A DNA stretch of 63,735 nt. Origin: Catellatospora bangladeshensis (GTDB lineage Bacteria > Actinomycetota > Actinomycetes > Mycobacteriales > Micromonosporaceae). The DNA lies in contig NZ_BONF01000018.1 of the NCBI RefSeq assembly GCF_016862575.1, positions 1-63,735 of the forward strand, written 5' to 3'. Made by a program: the position numbers and the translations under genes. Shown here piece after piece: positions 1-9,700 of this stretch. The number at the start of each line of letters is the position of its first letter. Position 1 is the first letter of the stretch. The notes below the pieces were generated by a model. It searched no databases. It saw nothing but the letters and a program-made list of their open reading frames with translations, and was not told the origin of the DNA.

Positions 1-157
1 GGCCCTTCGACCGGCGTGCCGGCATGCCGCACTCCGGACCCCGGCGTGCCTGCTCATCAGCGGTGATTAGATCAACGACCGGGCTGAGCGGCCCGTCGGC
101 GACCCCGATGACAGCCAGGCCGTCGAGGCCCAGCAGCCGGGTCGTACCATCTTCCAT
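1..157 (-). CDS. ISL3-type transposase, N-terminal fragment cut by window edge
   Basis: Reading the minus strand from the ATG at 157 gives about 52 residues that run off the window start. The segment contains LLGLDGLAVIGVADG and then LITADEQARRGPECG, the usual opening of ISL3-family transposases: a beta-rich start followed by the first Cys pair of the N-terminal zinc ribbon. The family call rests on this short stretch only. The catalytic DDE domain lies outside the window, so whether the element is intact cannot be judged. No terminal inverted repeat could be assigned between 157 and the next gene. Confidence 0.55.
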   Translation of the reverse strand, partial: MEDGTTRLLGLDGLAVIGVADGPLSPVVDLITADEQARRGPECGMPARRSKG

Positions 158-359
158 GCCCGCGGCTCTTCACTTGTGATCGACTTGCGTAGACAACAAG
201 ATGATCACCGAGAGCTGCGGGCAAGGACGCGGCGAGTAGCGTCACCGCCTGCGATTTCTGTACCAAGCCGATGACCGGGCAGAGCGCGTGTCCGCAGCTG
301 GTTCCGGCGGATAGCAGGTCGGCGCTGACTCGGCCGGCTGGCGGTGGCCTGCGGGCTCG

Positions 360-923
360 TCAGCCGCTGCTGCGCCCTTCGAGCTTGTCAATCGTAGCGA
401 GCAGATCGCGAGCCTTGGCGCGGAGCCGCCGCAGGTCCAGATCATCACCCTGCTTCTGCAATGGCCGGTCATCGCCGGACAGCAGTTCCTGTAGACCTAG
501 GTAGCTCTCCTTGGCCTGCTCCGGCGGGCTGGGCGCGCTCAGCGCCTTATGCATCAGCGCCGCTTCGATTACCGCGATCAACGGCAGGTTTTCCAGCAGC
601 GCGATCAGGTGCATGTACTCCACGAGCACCGTCGGCAGCCGGATCCCGACCGGCGTCTTCTCCCCCGTGATATCGGGCAGACTCTCCGCCAGGCTCACCT
701 GCCGCTCCCGCGGCTGGTCCATGTTCTTGATCCGTTGACGCCGGCGCATGTTGCCCAGCACTTCGTCTTTGGTGACCGGACCGCGCCCAGGTTCGTAGGC
801 CAGTGGCTCGGCTTCCCCCGGCATCGCCGGACCGTCGACGTGCACTCTCGGCTCCTCTGCGCGTGGCAGATTTATCCGCCGCGCGTGCACCTTTGAGCCG
901 TCCCCGTCGGCACCTCTCGCCAT
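360..923 (-). CDS. Hypothetical protein, helical C-terminus
   Basis: An open frame of 187 residues with no family I recognise. The N-terminal 60 residues are charged and look disordered. The middle (GIRLPTVLVEYMHLIALLENLP) is hydrophobic and helical, and the last 50 residues are rich in Leu, Arg, Asp and Glu, as in a short coiled coil. There is no signal peptide. The ATG at 923 has GGAG only two bases upstream, so an internal start is possible. It is divergent from the exporter at 1148 across about 220 bases. Coding potential is reasonable, function unknown. Confidence 0.5.
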   Translation of the reverse strand: MARGADGDGSKVHARRINLPRAEEPRVHVDGPAMPGEAEPLAYEPGRGPVTKDEVLGNMRRRQRIKNMDQPRERQVSLAESLPDITGEKTPVGIRLPTVLVEYMHLIALLENLPLIAVIEAALMHKALSAPSPPEQAKESYLGLQELLSGDDRPLQKQGDDLDLRRLRAKARDLLATIDKLEGRSSG

Positions 924-1147
924 ATCTCCGCCAAGATGGGTATCGTCGTGTTTGTCTAGCAGTAGTCAGCAGATGTTAGGCGCGCGGCGGGCACGCAGGC
1001 AACAGACGCGCTGCAACATTCAGCGATCATCGCCTGCCTAACTGCCGCGACCATGACCACTCTTACTCTTGACGCCCGAGAACGCACCGCGACCACGTGC
1101 AACTGCAGCCGGGTTCAACTAGACATAGCCGTGTCAACGGAGGACCG

Positions 1148-2122
1148 ATGCCCACCCCTGGGACAACCAGCCACCGCTCACCGTACGGCGTCGGAGTCGC
1201 CTGCTGCGCCGTCGCGATGGTTGTGCTCGGAGGCTCGGTGCAAGCCAGCACTGCCCTGGCCGACTACCCGACCGCCACTGCCCAAGCGGCACGCTACGCC
1301 CTTGCCGCAACGGCCCTGCTGGCCACGCTGGCTACAACCCGGACGCCCGCCGTGCGCGTTCACATCCGCGACTGGCTGGGCCTGGCGCTCATGGCCGGTC
1401 TGGGTCTGGCCGGATTCAACCTGTCGCTCATGACCGCGCTACGCCACGCCGACGCCCCGATCGTGGCCGCGATCGTCGGCTGCGTCCCACTAGGCTTGGC
1501 TGCAGTCGCACCGATACTGGCCCGACGCATGCCTACACCACGCACGCTCGCCGCCGCCGCGCTCGTCGTCACAGGCACCACCCTCGTACACGGCGCTGGC
1601 ACCGCCTCCGTCATGGGGGTCGCCGCAGCGGTACTGGCCATGACCTGTGACGTCGTGTTCACTCTGCTGGCAGCGCGACTCACTCCCCGCCTCGGCGCAC
1701 TACGGGTAAGTACGTACAGCTGTACGCTCGCAGTGCCGATGCTTGTCTGCGTCGCCGCTGCCACCGGCGAGGGCGCAGCGTTGCGGCAGCCAACCCTCGC
1801 CGAGGTGGGCGTCGTCGGCTTTCTGGGGGTCGTACTGACCGCGGGCATGTTCCTCGCCTGGTTTCATGGCGTCAGCGTCCTCGGCGCCGACGCTGCGGGG
1901 CTCTTCATAGCGCTGGTGCCGATGACCGCCATCGCGGCGGCCGCAATCTCCGAGGGCGCGCCGCCCGAGCCCGAGTCGATGCTCGGTGCCGCTGCGGTCG
2001 CGGCCGGGCTTTTCACCGGGCTGCTGCGGCCGACTTCTGCTCCGCGGCCATACCCAGCAGGCTCCCGCCCGGGTGTGGTAGCACTCCCCAGGCCGACGCT
2101 GATTCCGGTCCGGGCGCTGTGA
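1148..2122 (+). CDS. EamA/DMT-family transporter
   Basis: A 324-residue polytopic membrane protein with about ten hydrophobic segments in the two-fold repeat arrangement of drug/metabolite transporters (EamA, RhaT-like), which usually export small metabolites. The first half contains AGFNLSLMTALRHADAPIVA, typical of the EamA helix 3-4 region. The start chosen is the ATG at 1148 because GGAGG lies at 1139-1143. An upstream in-frame ATG has no such site. The last 35 residues are a Pro/Arg-rich cytosolic tail. The substrate cannot be inferred. Confidence 0.85.
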   Translation: MPTPGTTSHRSPYGVGVACCAVAMVVLGGSVQASTALADYPTATAQAARYALAATALLATLATTRTPAVRVHIRDWLGLALMAGLGLAGFNLSLMTALRHADAPIVAAIVGCVPLGLAAVAPILARRMPTPRTLAAAALVVTGTTLVHGAGTASVMGVAAAVLAMTCDVVFTLLAARLTPRLGALRVSTYSCTLAVPMLVCVAAATGEGAALRQPTLAEVGVVGFLGVVLTAGMFLAWFHGVSVLGADAAGLFIALVPMTAIAAAAISEGAPPEPESMLGAAAVAAGLFTGLLRPTSAPRPYPAGSRPGVVALPRPTLIPVRAL

Positions 2123-2332
2123 GCCCGTCAACCCGTCAGGCCCGGCCGATACAGGAAGCCGAGAACTGATCTTCCTGCCCAGAAACGCCTCGTGGCACGC
2201 TTCAAGCTCAGGCTCATTTCACAAGTCCAGGTCGCCGGGTGGGCTGGTAACCCCCATGTTCGGCGACATCGGCGGACAGATTGAGCATGTTCACAATCAT
2301 CCATTCTTCCCATCGCTCTTCTTGGATGATTG

Positions 2333-2728
2333 TCACGAGGCAGCCAGCATCACCTGGAAGAGCCGCGCATGGTCACTCCATCGCTCCAGGTCAAGTGGTG
2401 CGACGAGGCCATCACTCATGATGGCGAGGACGTCCTGGCTGGAGTAGCCCTCGCCCTCCCATCGCGAGCCGAGCTACGATGCGAGGCTTTGGAAGCGGGC
2501 ATCGCTCCATCCCTTCTTCGCCTGGCCTCTGATGGCGATGCCGAAGGCAGCCTCCATAAAGGCGAGCTCGTCACGGTCACCCTCGGGCAGACTGTCCGGG
2601 AGGGCACGGGCGGAATCTTTGTCCCCGATTATTTGATACCAGATCCACAATCCCATCAGTGTGCGAATATCCGAGGCTCTCAGCATCCCGAGATCATCGC
2701 GTCGCGCTTTATTCGTCCGCTTGAACAT
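2333..2728 (-). pseudogene. Unknown gene interrupted by an in-frame TAG
   Basis: The minus frame from ATG 2728 reads 84 residues (MFKRTNKARRDDL through GWSDARFQSLAS) and meets TAG at 2474-2476. The same frame then continues for 46 well-formed residues (LGSRWEGEGYSSQDVL through LFQVMLAAS) to TGA at 2333. Composition and codon use look the same on both sides, so this reads as one gene of about 131 codons with a nonsense mutation. Alternatively the first part alone is a shorter protein. Family not recognised. GC content is lower than in neighbouring genes, which suggests acquired DNA beside the integrase. Confidence 0.45.
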
Positions 2729-2881
2729 GCCCGGACCGCCTGTTGGGTTATACGAGCGGAGTTGCTTCCGATGCAACTGATGCGCACATTCGGTGACAAC
2801 TGGAATCGGCCGCACGAGTGACCATCACGCACCCGTTAGCTTGGATTAAAGAGGTCGTAGCGGTACTAACGACGCAATGTT

Positions 2882-4015
2882 GTGTTTAATGCAATCATGC
2901 AGGAGCTCGCTGCCTCGATCGTGGCCCCCAACTTGTTGCCGTCATCGGGGGTTGTGTTTCTAGACCCGGCGCCGGCGACGCTGGAGGCCATGCTGGAGGG
3001 CTGGTCTCGGCAGCAGCGGGTGCGGTTCTTGAAGGCGGAGACCATCCGGCGGCGCGTGGACCTGGTGAGGCGGCTGTCGCGTTTTGCCAATCAGTACCCG
3101 TGGGAGTGGAGCGCGTCGGAGGTCGAGGCGTTCGTTGATCACTTGCGGGGTGGGCCGAAGCCGATCGTGTACTCGACGGCGAGGGCCTACCTCAACGGCA
3201 TCCAGTTGTTCCTGGAGTACGTCACCGATCCGCGCTACGAGTGGCAGCAGCTGTGCGAGGAGCGGTTCGGGCGTGCTCCGCAGCAGGTTCTGGGCGAGTG
3301 GAACACCATTGCGCACGTCTCGGAGTACGAGGGCCGGCCGGGTCGGCGTCCGTTGACCTATGACGAGGTCCAGGCGTTGTTCGATGCCGCGGATGGGCGT
3401 GTCGAGGTGATCAGGTCTCGGGGCCGCAAAGGCGGGCTGGCCGCGCAGCGGGACTCGGCGATGCTCAAGGCCGTGTATGCGTTCGGGCTGCGGCGGCGGG
3501 AGGCGTGGGGTCTGGATCTGGCCGATCTTCGTCGCAATCCGCGGGTGCCGGACTTCGGTGAGTTCGGCGCGGTGCTGGTGCGCTGGGGCAAGTCGTCTCG
3601 GGGCAGCCCGCCCAAGCGCCGCACGGTGTTGCTGGTGCCGGAGATGGACTGGATCGTCGCGGTGCTGCGGCAGTGGCTGGACGAAGTGCGGCCCAGGTTT
3701 CAGCCTGCTGGCCTTGCCGCGTTGTGGGTCAATGAGCGCCATGAGCGGGTGTCGTGGCGCAGCCTCAACGACGCGTTCGTCGCGGCCCGGGAGGCGGCTG
3801 GGCTTGACCCGGTCCTGGACCTGCACTGTCTGCGGCACTCCTACGTCACTCACTTGATCGAGTTCGGGTATCCCGAGCGGTTCGTGCAGGAGCAGGTCGG
3901 CCACGCCTATGCCTCCACCACCGCGTTGTACACCGGGGTGTCCGACGAGTACCGCAACCGGCTGTTGACCCGTGCGCTTCAAGCACGGGGACCGAACCTG
4001 TGGGAGGCGTTGTGA
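2882..4015 (+). CDS. Tyrosine recombinase/integrase
   Basis: A 377-residue phage-integrase-family recombinase that cuts and rejoins DNA through a phosphotyrosine. The N-terminal SAM-like core-binding domain spans about residues 30-150 and the catalytic domain 155-365. All active-site residues are visible: Arg204 in FGLRRREAWGLD, a Lys near 236-245, His315 and Arg318 in LHCLRHSY, His341 in VGHAYAST and Tyr350 in ALYTGVS. The GTG at 2882 gives this length; an ATG at 2897 is an equal alternative. Its stop overlaps the next start as GTGA, so it is translationally coupled to the HTH gene. No attachment site was identified. Confidence 0.93.
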   Translation: MFNAIMQELAASIVAPNLLPSSGVVFLDPAPATLEAMLEGWSRQQRVRFLKAETIRRRVDLVRRLSRFANQYPWEWSASEVEAFVDHLRGGPKPIVYSTARAYLNGIQLFLEYVTDPRYEWQQLCEERFGRAPQQVLGEWNTIAHVSEYEGRPGRRPLTYDEVQALFDAADGRVEVIRSRGRKGGLAAQRDSAMLKAVYAFGLRRREAWGLDLADLRRNPRVPDFGEFGAVLVRWGKSSRGSPPKRRTVLLVPEMDWIVAVLRQWLDEVRPRFQPAGLAALWVNERHERVSWRSLNDAFVAAREAAGLDPVLDLHCLRHSYVTHLIEFGYPERFVQEQVGHAYASTTALYTGVSDEYRNRLLTRALQARGPNLWEAL

Positions 4016-4338
4016 CCGGTGGGTTTGCCATTTCCTGGCATCTGCGGCTGCGGATGGCCGAGAAGGGCATGTACGCCACGACGGAGCTGGTGCCGCTGCT
4101 GGCCGAGCGCGGCGTTGACTTGTCCCGTGAGCAGGTGTTCCGGCTGGTGACCCAGCCTCCGCAGCGGCTGAGCATGGACACCCTGGCGGCGTTGTGCGAC
4201 ATCCTCGGTTGCACGCCCAACGATCTGATCGAAGTGCAGCCGGTGCAGGCTGCGGTGCGTAAGGCGGTGGGCGAGGTCGACCGGTCCGGTCCGCCGCCAG
4301 TGCGGCGGACCGCCATTCGTCGACCGGCAGCCGAATGA
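4012..4338 (+). CDS. Small helix-turn-helix protein of the integrase trio
   Basis: A protein of 108 residues with an XRE/Cro-like helix-turn-helix over roughly residues 15-75. The pattern (SWHLRLRMAEKGMYATTEL, then LSREQVFRLVTQPPQRLSMD, then LAALCDILGCTPNDLI) matches the HTH_26/Cro-C1 fold. The start is GTG 4012, overlapping the integrase stop by three bases; its own stop overlaps the next ATG as ATGA. Such coupling suggests fixed stoichiometry with the integrase and the zinc-ribbon protein. It may act as an excisionase-like architectural factor or as a repressor of the cassette, which is inference. Confidence 0.85.
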   Translation: MTGGFAISWHLRLRMAEKGMYATTELVPLLAERGVDLSREQVFRLVTQPPQRLSMDTLAALCDILGCTPNDLIEVQPVQAAVRKAVGEVDRSGPPPVRRTAIRRPAAE

Positions 4339-6626
4339 CCAAGGAGGCACTCGTTGGCGCGATGCGCCAGCGGGTGCTCGACCGGCTCAGTGCCTGCCTG
4401 CCCGGCCTGGCCCAGGTTGACGCCGTCCGGCTGGTCGCGGCGGCCAACGCGGACAAGCGCCGCGGTCTGCGGGAGCTCGATGCGTTTCTGCAGCGCGGGC
4501 TCGACGTCCTGGTGTCGGCATCGTCCGACACGCCGCCGGGCGCGTTTCGGCTTCTGGTGCTGCTGGAGGGCGAGGGCCATCCAGTACGGGTGCCGGTCTG
4601 CGCCGAGTGCGGCCTGCGGCGGACGCATCTGCCTGGGCGCGGCGGTCGTGGTCGCGTGTGCCAGAGCTGCGTGGCCAAGGCACGGGCCCGCCCGTGCGCG
4701 CGGTGCGGGCAGACCCGACCCGTAGCCGTGATCGAGCCGGAAGGTCCGCTGTGCCATCCGTGCCGTGACCGGGATCCGCGTCGGCACGAGCCGTGTTCGC
4801 GATGCGGTCGAGCCCGGCGGGTCAACGGTCGACTTGCGGATGGGTCGCCGCTGTGCAGCACGTGCCATGGCAAGCCGGTCCACATCTGTGCTGAGTGTGG
4901 GCGGGTCGATAAGGTCGCACGTCGCGGGCCGGACGGGCCGTTGTGCCCGCCCTGCTACGAGCGCGGCGGGCGGCAGCCGCGCCGTTGCGGCCACTGCGGC
5001 CGGACGGGGCGGATTTCCGTGCGCGGTCGCGACGGCGGCCCGGACCTGTGCCGGCGCTGCAACCGGCAACCCGTGGTGGAGTGTGCTGGTTGCAAGCGGC
5101 TTCGACCCTGCGCCTTCGCGGCCACGGCGCGGCCGCTATGCGTGTCGTGCCGGCCGAGACGTGCCACGCCATGTGCCCGGTGCGGCACAAGCTGCCAGCC
5201 CGCCGCCCGTTGGCCCATAGGTGGGGTCTGCCGCCACTGTTACCGCCACGCCCGCGCCAACCCGTCGCCTTGCCCTTCCTGCGGCAAAGTACGCGTGCTC
5301 GTCGCGGCCGATTTCCGAGGCCGCGACGTGTGTGGGCCGTGCGCCGGTACCACGATCGACTACACATGCCGTACCTGCGGGCAAGCCGAGGAACGATACC
5401 GGCACGGCGAATGCGTCCGGTGCGTCGCGCGATCAAAGCTGGAAGACCAGTTCCGCAGGCCTGACGGATCTGTTCCGGCGGAGCTCACGCCGCTGCTGGC
5501 GGCGCTTGCCGCAGCGCATCGGCCGCGTTCGGTGCTGGCATGGGTCGAGCGTGGTGACGGCAGTGCGGCACTGCTACGTGACCTTTTGCGATCCGGTTGC
5601 GCTATCACGCATGAGGCCCTCGATGCCGCAACGCGGCAGCAAGCCGCTGCCGCACTACGTGAGATGCTCGTCCACGCCGGTGTCCTGCCCCGCCGCGACG
5701 AGCAACTCGAGCGGCTGGCTCCCTGGCTGAGCCGGACCCTGTCCACCGCACCCGCCCATCACCGGCAGGTGTTGCGCGCCTACGGCAACTGGTCGGTACT
5801 GAGGCGTGCCAGGCTGCGCGCGGACAGGACCCGGTTCACCGCCGCCAGCGCGCGCAACGCCCGCCTCAAAGTCTCCACAGCTCTGACGTTCCTGCGTTGG
5901 CTCGACACGACCGACCTCACCCTCAAGCGGGCTCGCCAGGCACACGTCGACACATGGATAGAGGACGGCGGCCTCAATCGGCGGCTTCTCGGCGGCTTCC
6001 TCACATGGGCCAGCCGGAGAGGACTGGCCCAGAAGCTGTCCGTCGCCGCGATCACCCCGTCTGGGCCCGACCTGTCCATGACCGAAGACCAGAGGTGGGC
6101 GCTGCTCGACCGCCTCCTGCACGACACGACGATCTCCGTCGACGTCCGGACGGCCGCGTCGCTGCTGCTGATCTACGGCCTGCCGGTCACGTTCATCGCG
6201 ACCCTGACCACCGACAATGTCACCACCAGCAGCGGCAAGCACTTCCTGCAGGTCAAGGAACATCGTACGCAGCTGCCGCCCGCCGTCGCCGCCCTGATCA
6301 CGCAAGCCGCGTCCGCAGCGCGCACCTCGTCGCTGGTCGGGCGCGCTGTGCCCGGCACCCCGTGGCTGTTTCCCGGTCGCCTGGCGGGTCGGCCCATCTC
6401 GGCAGCCGCCCTGTGCCAAAGACTGCGCCAGCACGGAATCCGAATTCGCCGTGCGCGCAACTCCGCACTGATCAGCTTGGCTGAGGACCTGCCCGCGCCG
6501 GTATTGAGCAAGATCCTCGGGATCAGCATCACGGCTGCGATCAGATGGACGCGCTACGCCAGGCGGGACTGGCTCGGCTTCGTCGGCGAACGCGCTGCGT
6601 CGGCCGCGAGCCGGTCACAGCGATGA
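4335..6626 (+). CDS. Nine-zinc-ribbon protein with degenerate recombinase-like domain
   Basis: A 763-residue protein. Residues 89-363 hold eighteen CxxC pairs whose odd-numbered members start at 89, 121, 154, 185, 218, 250, 280, 313 and 345. These form nine zinc-ribbon units with a 30-33 residue period. Residues 460-750 look like a tyrosine recombinase: LLLIYGLPVTFIATLTTDNV occupies the position of the first catalytic Arg box, and RRARNSALISLAEDLPAPVL that of the HxxR helix. The catalytic set is lost: Arg to Pro, His to Arg, second His to Ile, Tyr to Trp, with only one Arg kept. The likely role is DNA or target recognition for the active integrase upstream. Some relatives are probably annotated as XerD-like or Fis-family proteins. 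Confidence 0.8.
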   Translation: MTKEALVGAMRQRVLDRLSACLPGLAQVDAVRLVAAANADKRRGLRELDAFLQRGLDVLVSASSDTPPGAFRLLVLLEGEGHPVRVPVCAECGLRRTHLPGRGGRGRVCQSCVAKARARPCARCGQTRPVAVIEPEGPLCHPCRDRDPRRHEPCSRCGRARRVNGRLADGSPLCSTCHGKPVHICAECGRVDKVARRGPDGPLCPPCYERGGRQPRRCGHCGRTGRISVRGRDGGPDLCRRCNRQPVVECAGCKRLRPCAFAATARPLCVSCRPRRATPCARCGTSCQPAARWPIGGVCRHCYRHARANPSPCPSCGKVRVLVAADFRGRDVCGPCAGTTIDYTCRTCGQAEERYRHGECVRCVARSKLEDQFRRPDGSVPAELTPLLAALAAAHRPRSVLAWVERGDGSAALLRDLLRSGCAITHEALDAATRQQAAAALREMLVHAGVLPRRDEQLERLAPWLSRTLSTAPAHHRQVLRAYGNWSVLRRARLRADRTRFTAASARNARLKVSTALTFLRWLDTTDLTLKRARQAHVDTWIEDGGLNRRLLGGFLTWASRRGLAQKLSVAAITPSGPDLSMTEDQRWALLDRLLHDTTISVDVRTAASLLLIYGLPVTFIATLTTDNVTTSSGKHFLQVKEHRTQLPPAVAALITQAASAARTSSLVGRAVPGTPWLFPGRLAGRPISAAALCQRLRQHGIRIRRARNSALISLAEDLPAPVLSKILGISITAAIRWTRYARRDWLGFVGERAASAASRSQR

Positions 6627-6741
6627 CCACCTCCCACACAACCGGCTCGAGCCGTGGTGTGTTGACCGCTGACGACCCGCACCGGGCCGCACGGGCGTCT
6701 GCTGCAGGCCGAGGACCAGTGACCAGAGGAACGGGACAGGC

Positions 6742-6771
6742 GGCAGGGCGGGGCGAGCGCCCCACCCTGCC
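6742..6771 (-). terminator. Terminator hairpin of the M4-M28 protease gene
   Basis: Two 14-base arms separated by two bases, paired throughout on the minus-strand transcript with one G-U. It lies 7 bases past the stop of the protease gene. There is no U-tract, as is common in high-GC actinomycetes. Confidence 0.7.
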
Positions 6772-6778
6772 GTTGAAC

Positions 6779-9700
6779 TTAGCCGACCTGCAGGGTCACG
6801 TCGTCCAGCACGAAGCTGGTCTGCAGGTAGGCGTCCTCGGTGCCGGTGAAGGTCAGCGTGACCGTCTGGCCGGCGTACGCGCCGAGGTTGACCGTGCGCT
6901 GGGTGTAGCCCGCCGCCGCGTTCACGTTGGACAGCGTCACCAGGGTGGTGCCGCCAGCCTTGATCGTGAACGTGTCGTAGGCGACCGCCCCGTACTCGTC
7001 AGTGTCGATGTGCAGCCAGTAGTTCAGCACCGCGCTGGTGCAGCCCGACGGGATGGTGACGGTCTGGCTGATGGCCTCGGTCGCGGTGTAGCCGTAGCCG
7101 CTGAGCCACGCGTACCGGGTGCCGCTGCGCGGCACCTGCCCGATAGAGGTGCCGATCGCGCCGGTGGAGCCGGTCCACGGCGAGGTGCCGGTCTCGAACC
7201 CGCCGTTGAGGATCAGCTGGGCGGCGGTGCAGCCGCCCGGCCCGCCGGGCACGGTCAGCGTGTACGTGGTGCTGTGCGTCGCCGAACCCGAGCCGGTGAT
7301 GGTGATGGTGTAGGTGCCGCCGGCCACCGACGAGCCGACCGAGATGGTGGCGGTCGACGAGCTGCCGGAGGTCACCGACGCCGGGCTGAACGAGACCGTC
7401 ACGCCCGTGGGGGCGCCGCTGGCGGTCAGGTTCACCGTCTGGGCGCTGCCCGAGGTGGTGGCGGTGCCGACGGTGGTCGTGGTGCTGGACCCCGCGTTCA
7501 CGGTGCCCGACGCGGGGCTGGCCGAGATCGAGAAGTCGTCGGTCGGGGTGGACGTGCCGACGGCCCGGTTCCACAGCGTGTAGGCGATGCCGTCGGCGGC
7601 CCGGTCCAGGCCGGTGGCGTTGATGTTGCTGGTGGTGTCGCACGACGAGTGGTAGCAGGAGTCGTACGCCTGACCGGCGGTGCCGCCCCACTTCGACGCC
7701 TGGGCCGAGGTCTTGGTGGCGCTGGCGCCCATGGCGTAGCCGGAGGTCGGGATGCCCGCGTTCTGGAACGAGTAGTCGTCGGAGCGACCCTGGCCCTCGA
7801 CGTTCTCCTCCGGCTGCAGGCTGAGGCTGTCCCAGTACGCCTTCATCGGCTGCGACGCGGTCGAGCTGATGTTGTTGATGAAGTAGCCGCCGTTCTTCGA
7901 CCCGATCATGTCGAAGTTGTAGTAGGCCTTGATCGCGGTCCGCTGGGTGCTGGTGAGGGAGTTGACGTAGAACTTCGAGCCGTTGAGGCCCTGCTCCTCG
8001 TCGGTCCACCAGCCGAAGCGGACCTTGTTCAGCATGGTCGGGTTCTGCGCGGCGAGCGCGAGGGCGACCTCGAGCAGCGCCGCCGAGCCGGAGCCGTTGT
8101 CGTTGATGCCGGGACCGGCCGAGACGCTGTCCAGGTGGGCGCCGAACATGTAGACGTTGCTGGCGTTGCCGCCGGGCCACTCGGCGATCAGGTTCGGGCC
8201 GGCGCCGCTGGTGCAGCCCGAGGTGCAGGGCTGCTCGGTGACGGTGAAGCCGGCGGTCTGCAGCTTGCCCTTGACGTAGGCCACCGACTGCAGGTAGCCC
8301 TGGCCGGTCGAGCGGCGGTTGCCGCCGTTGTTGGTGGCGATGGTGTTGAGCTGGGTCAGGTGCGCCTGCACGTTGGACACGCTGATGTCCGGGGCGGTGC
8401 CGCCGGGGGTGCCGCCGTTGACCGTCAGCGTGTACTGGGCCGTGTGGGTGACCGACCCGGTGCCGGTCACGGTGATGGTGTACGTGCCCGCAGCCGCACT
8501 GGACGTGGTCGCCACCGTCATCGTGGAGCTGTTGCCCGACGTCACCGACGTCGGGCTGAACGACACGGTGACCCCCGACGGGGCACCCGAGGAGGTCAGC
8601 GACACGGTCTGGGCGCTGCCGGAGACGGTCGCGGTGTTGACCGTCGCGGTGACCGAGGAGCCCGCGTTGACGCTGCCCGAGGTGGGGCTGACCGAGACGG
8701 AGAAGTCGGTGCTGGAACCGGTGCAGGTCGGGTCACCGGTCTGGGCCGGGACCGCGACCGCGTTCCACGCGTCCTTGGTCCGATTGAACAGGACGCACGA
8801 GGAGTCCAGGTTCTTCGCGGCGGTCAGGGTCGCGGTGCGGTACTTCTTGTGGGTCATGCCGGAGGTCTTCAGCAGCATGCCGCCGTAGAAGATCTTTCCG
8901 GCGGACTGGATGCCCACGCCGGTGACCGACGACGGGCCGCCCGAGCAGATGGGGCTGTTCGGCTTGCCGCCGCCCGGCGCGCTGCCCTCGGCGAGCAGGT
9001 AGAACCAGTGGTTGAGCGGACCTGCGGCCGCGTGTACCTCCGTGTTCGGGATCGACGAGGAGTAGCAGTTCGGGTGGCCGCCGACCAGCGACGGGTTGTA
9101 CATGTTGCGGATCGGGCCGTCGCCGACGAGGTCGATCTCCTCACCGACCAGGTAGTCGGGTTCGTCGTAGGCGCTGGACTGGTTGGCGTATGCCTCGGTC
9201 AGGGCGCCGAAGATGTCGCCGGTGGCTTCGCCGAGGCCGGCCTCGGAGCTGGTGCCGCCGGGGGTGTTCTGGTCGAGGCCGTGGCCGAACTCGTGGCCCA
9301 CCACGTCCATTGAGGAGATCCAGTTGCCCGCCTGGTTCTTGCCGATGGTGATCGTCGAGCCGTCCCAGTAGGCGTTCTGCTCGTTGAGGCCCACCTTGAT
9401 GGGCCAGCTGCCGCCGTTGCCGTTGTGGCCGTTGCGGCCCAGCCAGCTCGACAGCATGTCCCATTCCTTCTGCGCCGAGTACAGGGCGTCGACGCAGCCG
9501 GTCTCCTTGCTGGTGCCCACGCCGTTGCCCCAGCTGTCGTCCGGGCCGGAGAAGACGGTGTTGGTGCTGTAGTCCTGGCAGTTCAGGCCGGAGCGGGTGG
9601 TGTCGCGCAGGTAGTACGTGCTGCCCGACTGCGACGTGGTGATCGTCAGCGGACTGGGCCCGTTCCACTTGCCGGTGCCGGAGCCCGCCGCGGCGTCCTC

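Noticed and set aside
6545-9313. A 922-codon open frame antisense to the protease gene, and other very long antisense frames (2960-4885, 26513-28390, 48362-51178)
   Set aside because: They are by-products of high third-position GC in the opposite genes; their proteins are low-complexity Arg/Gly/Ala without domains.
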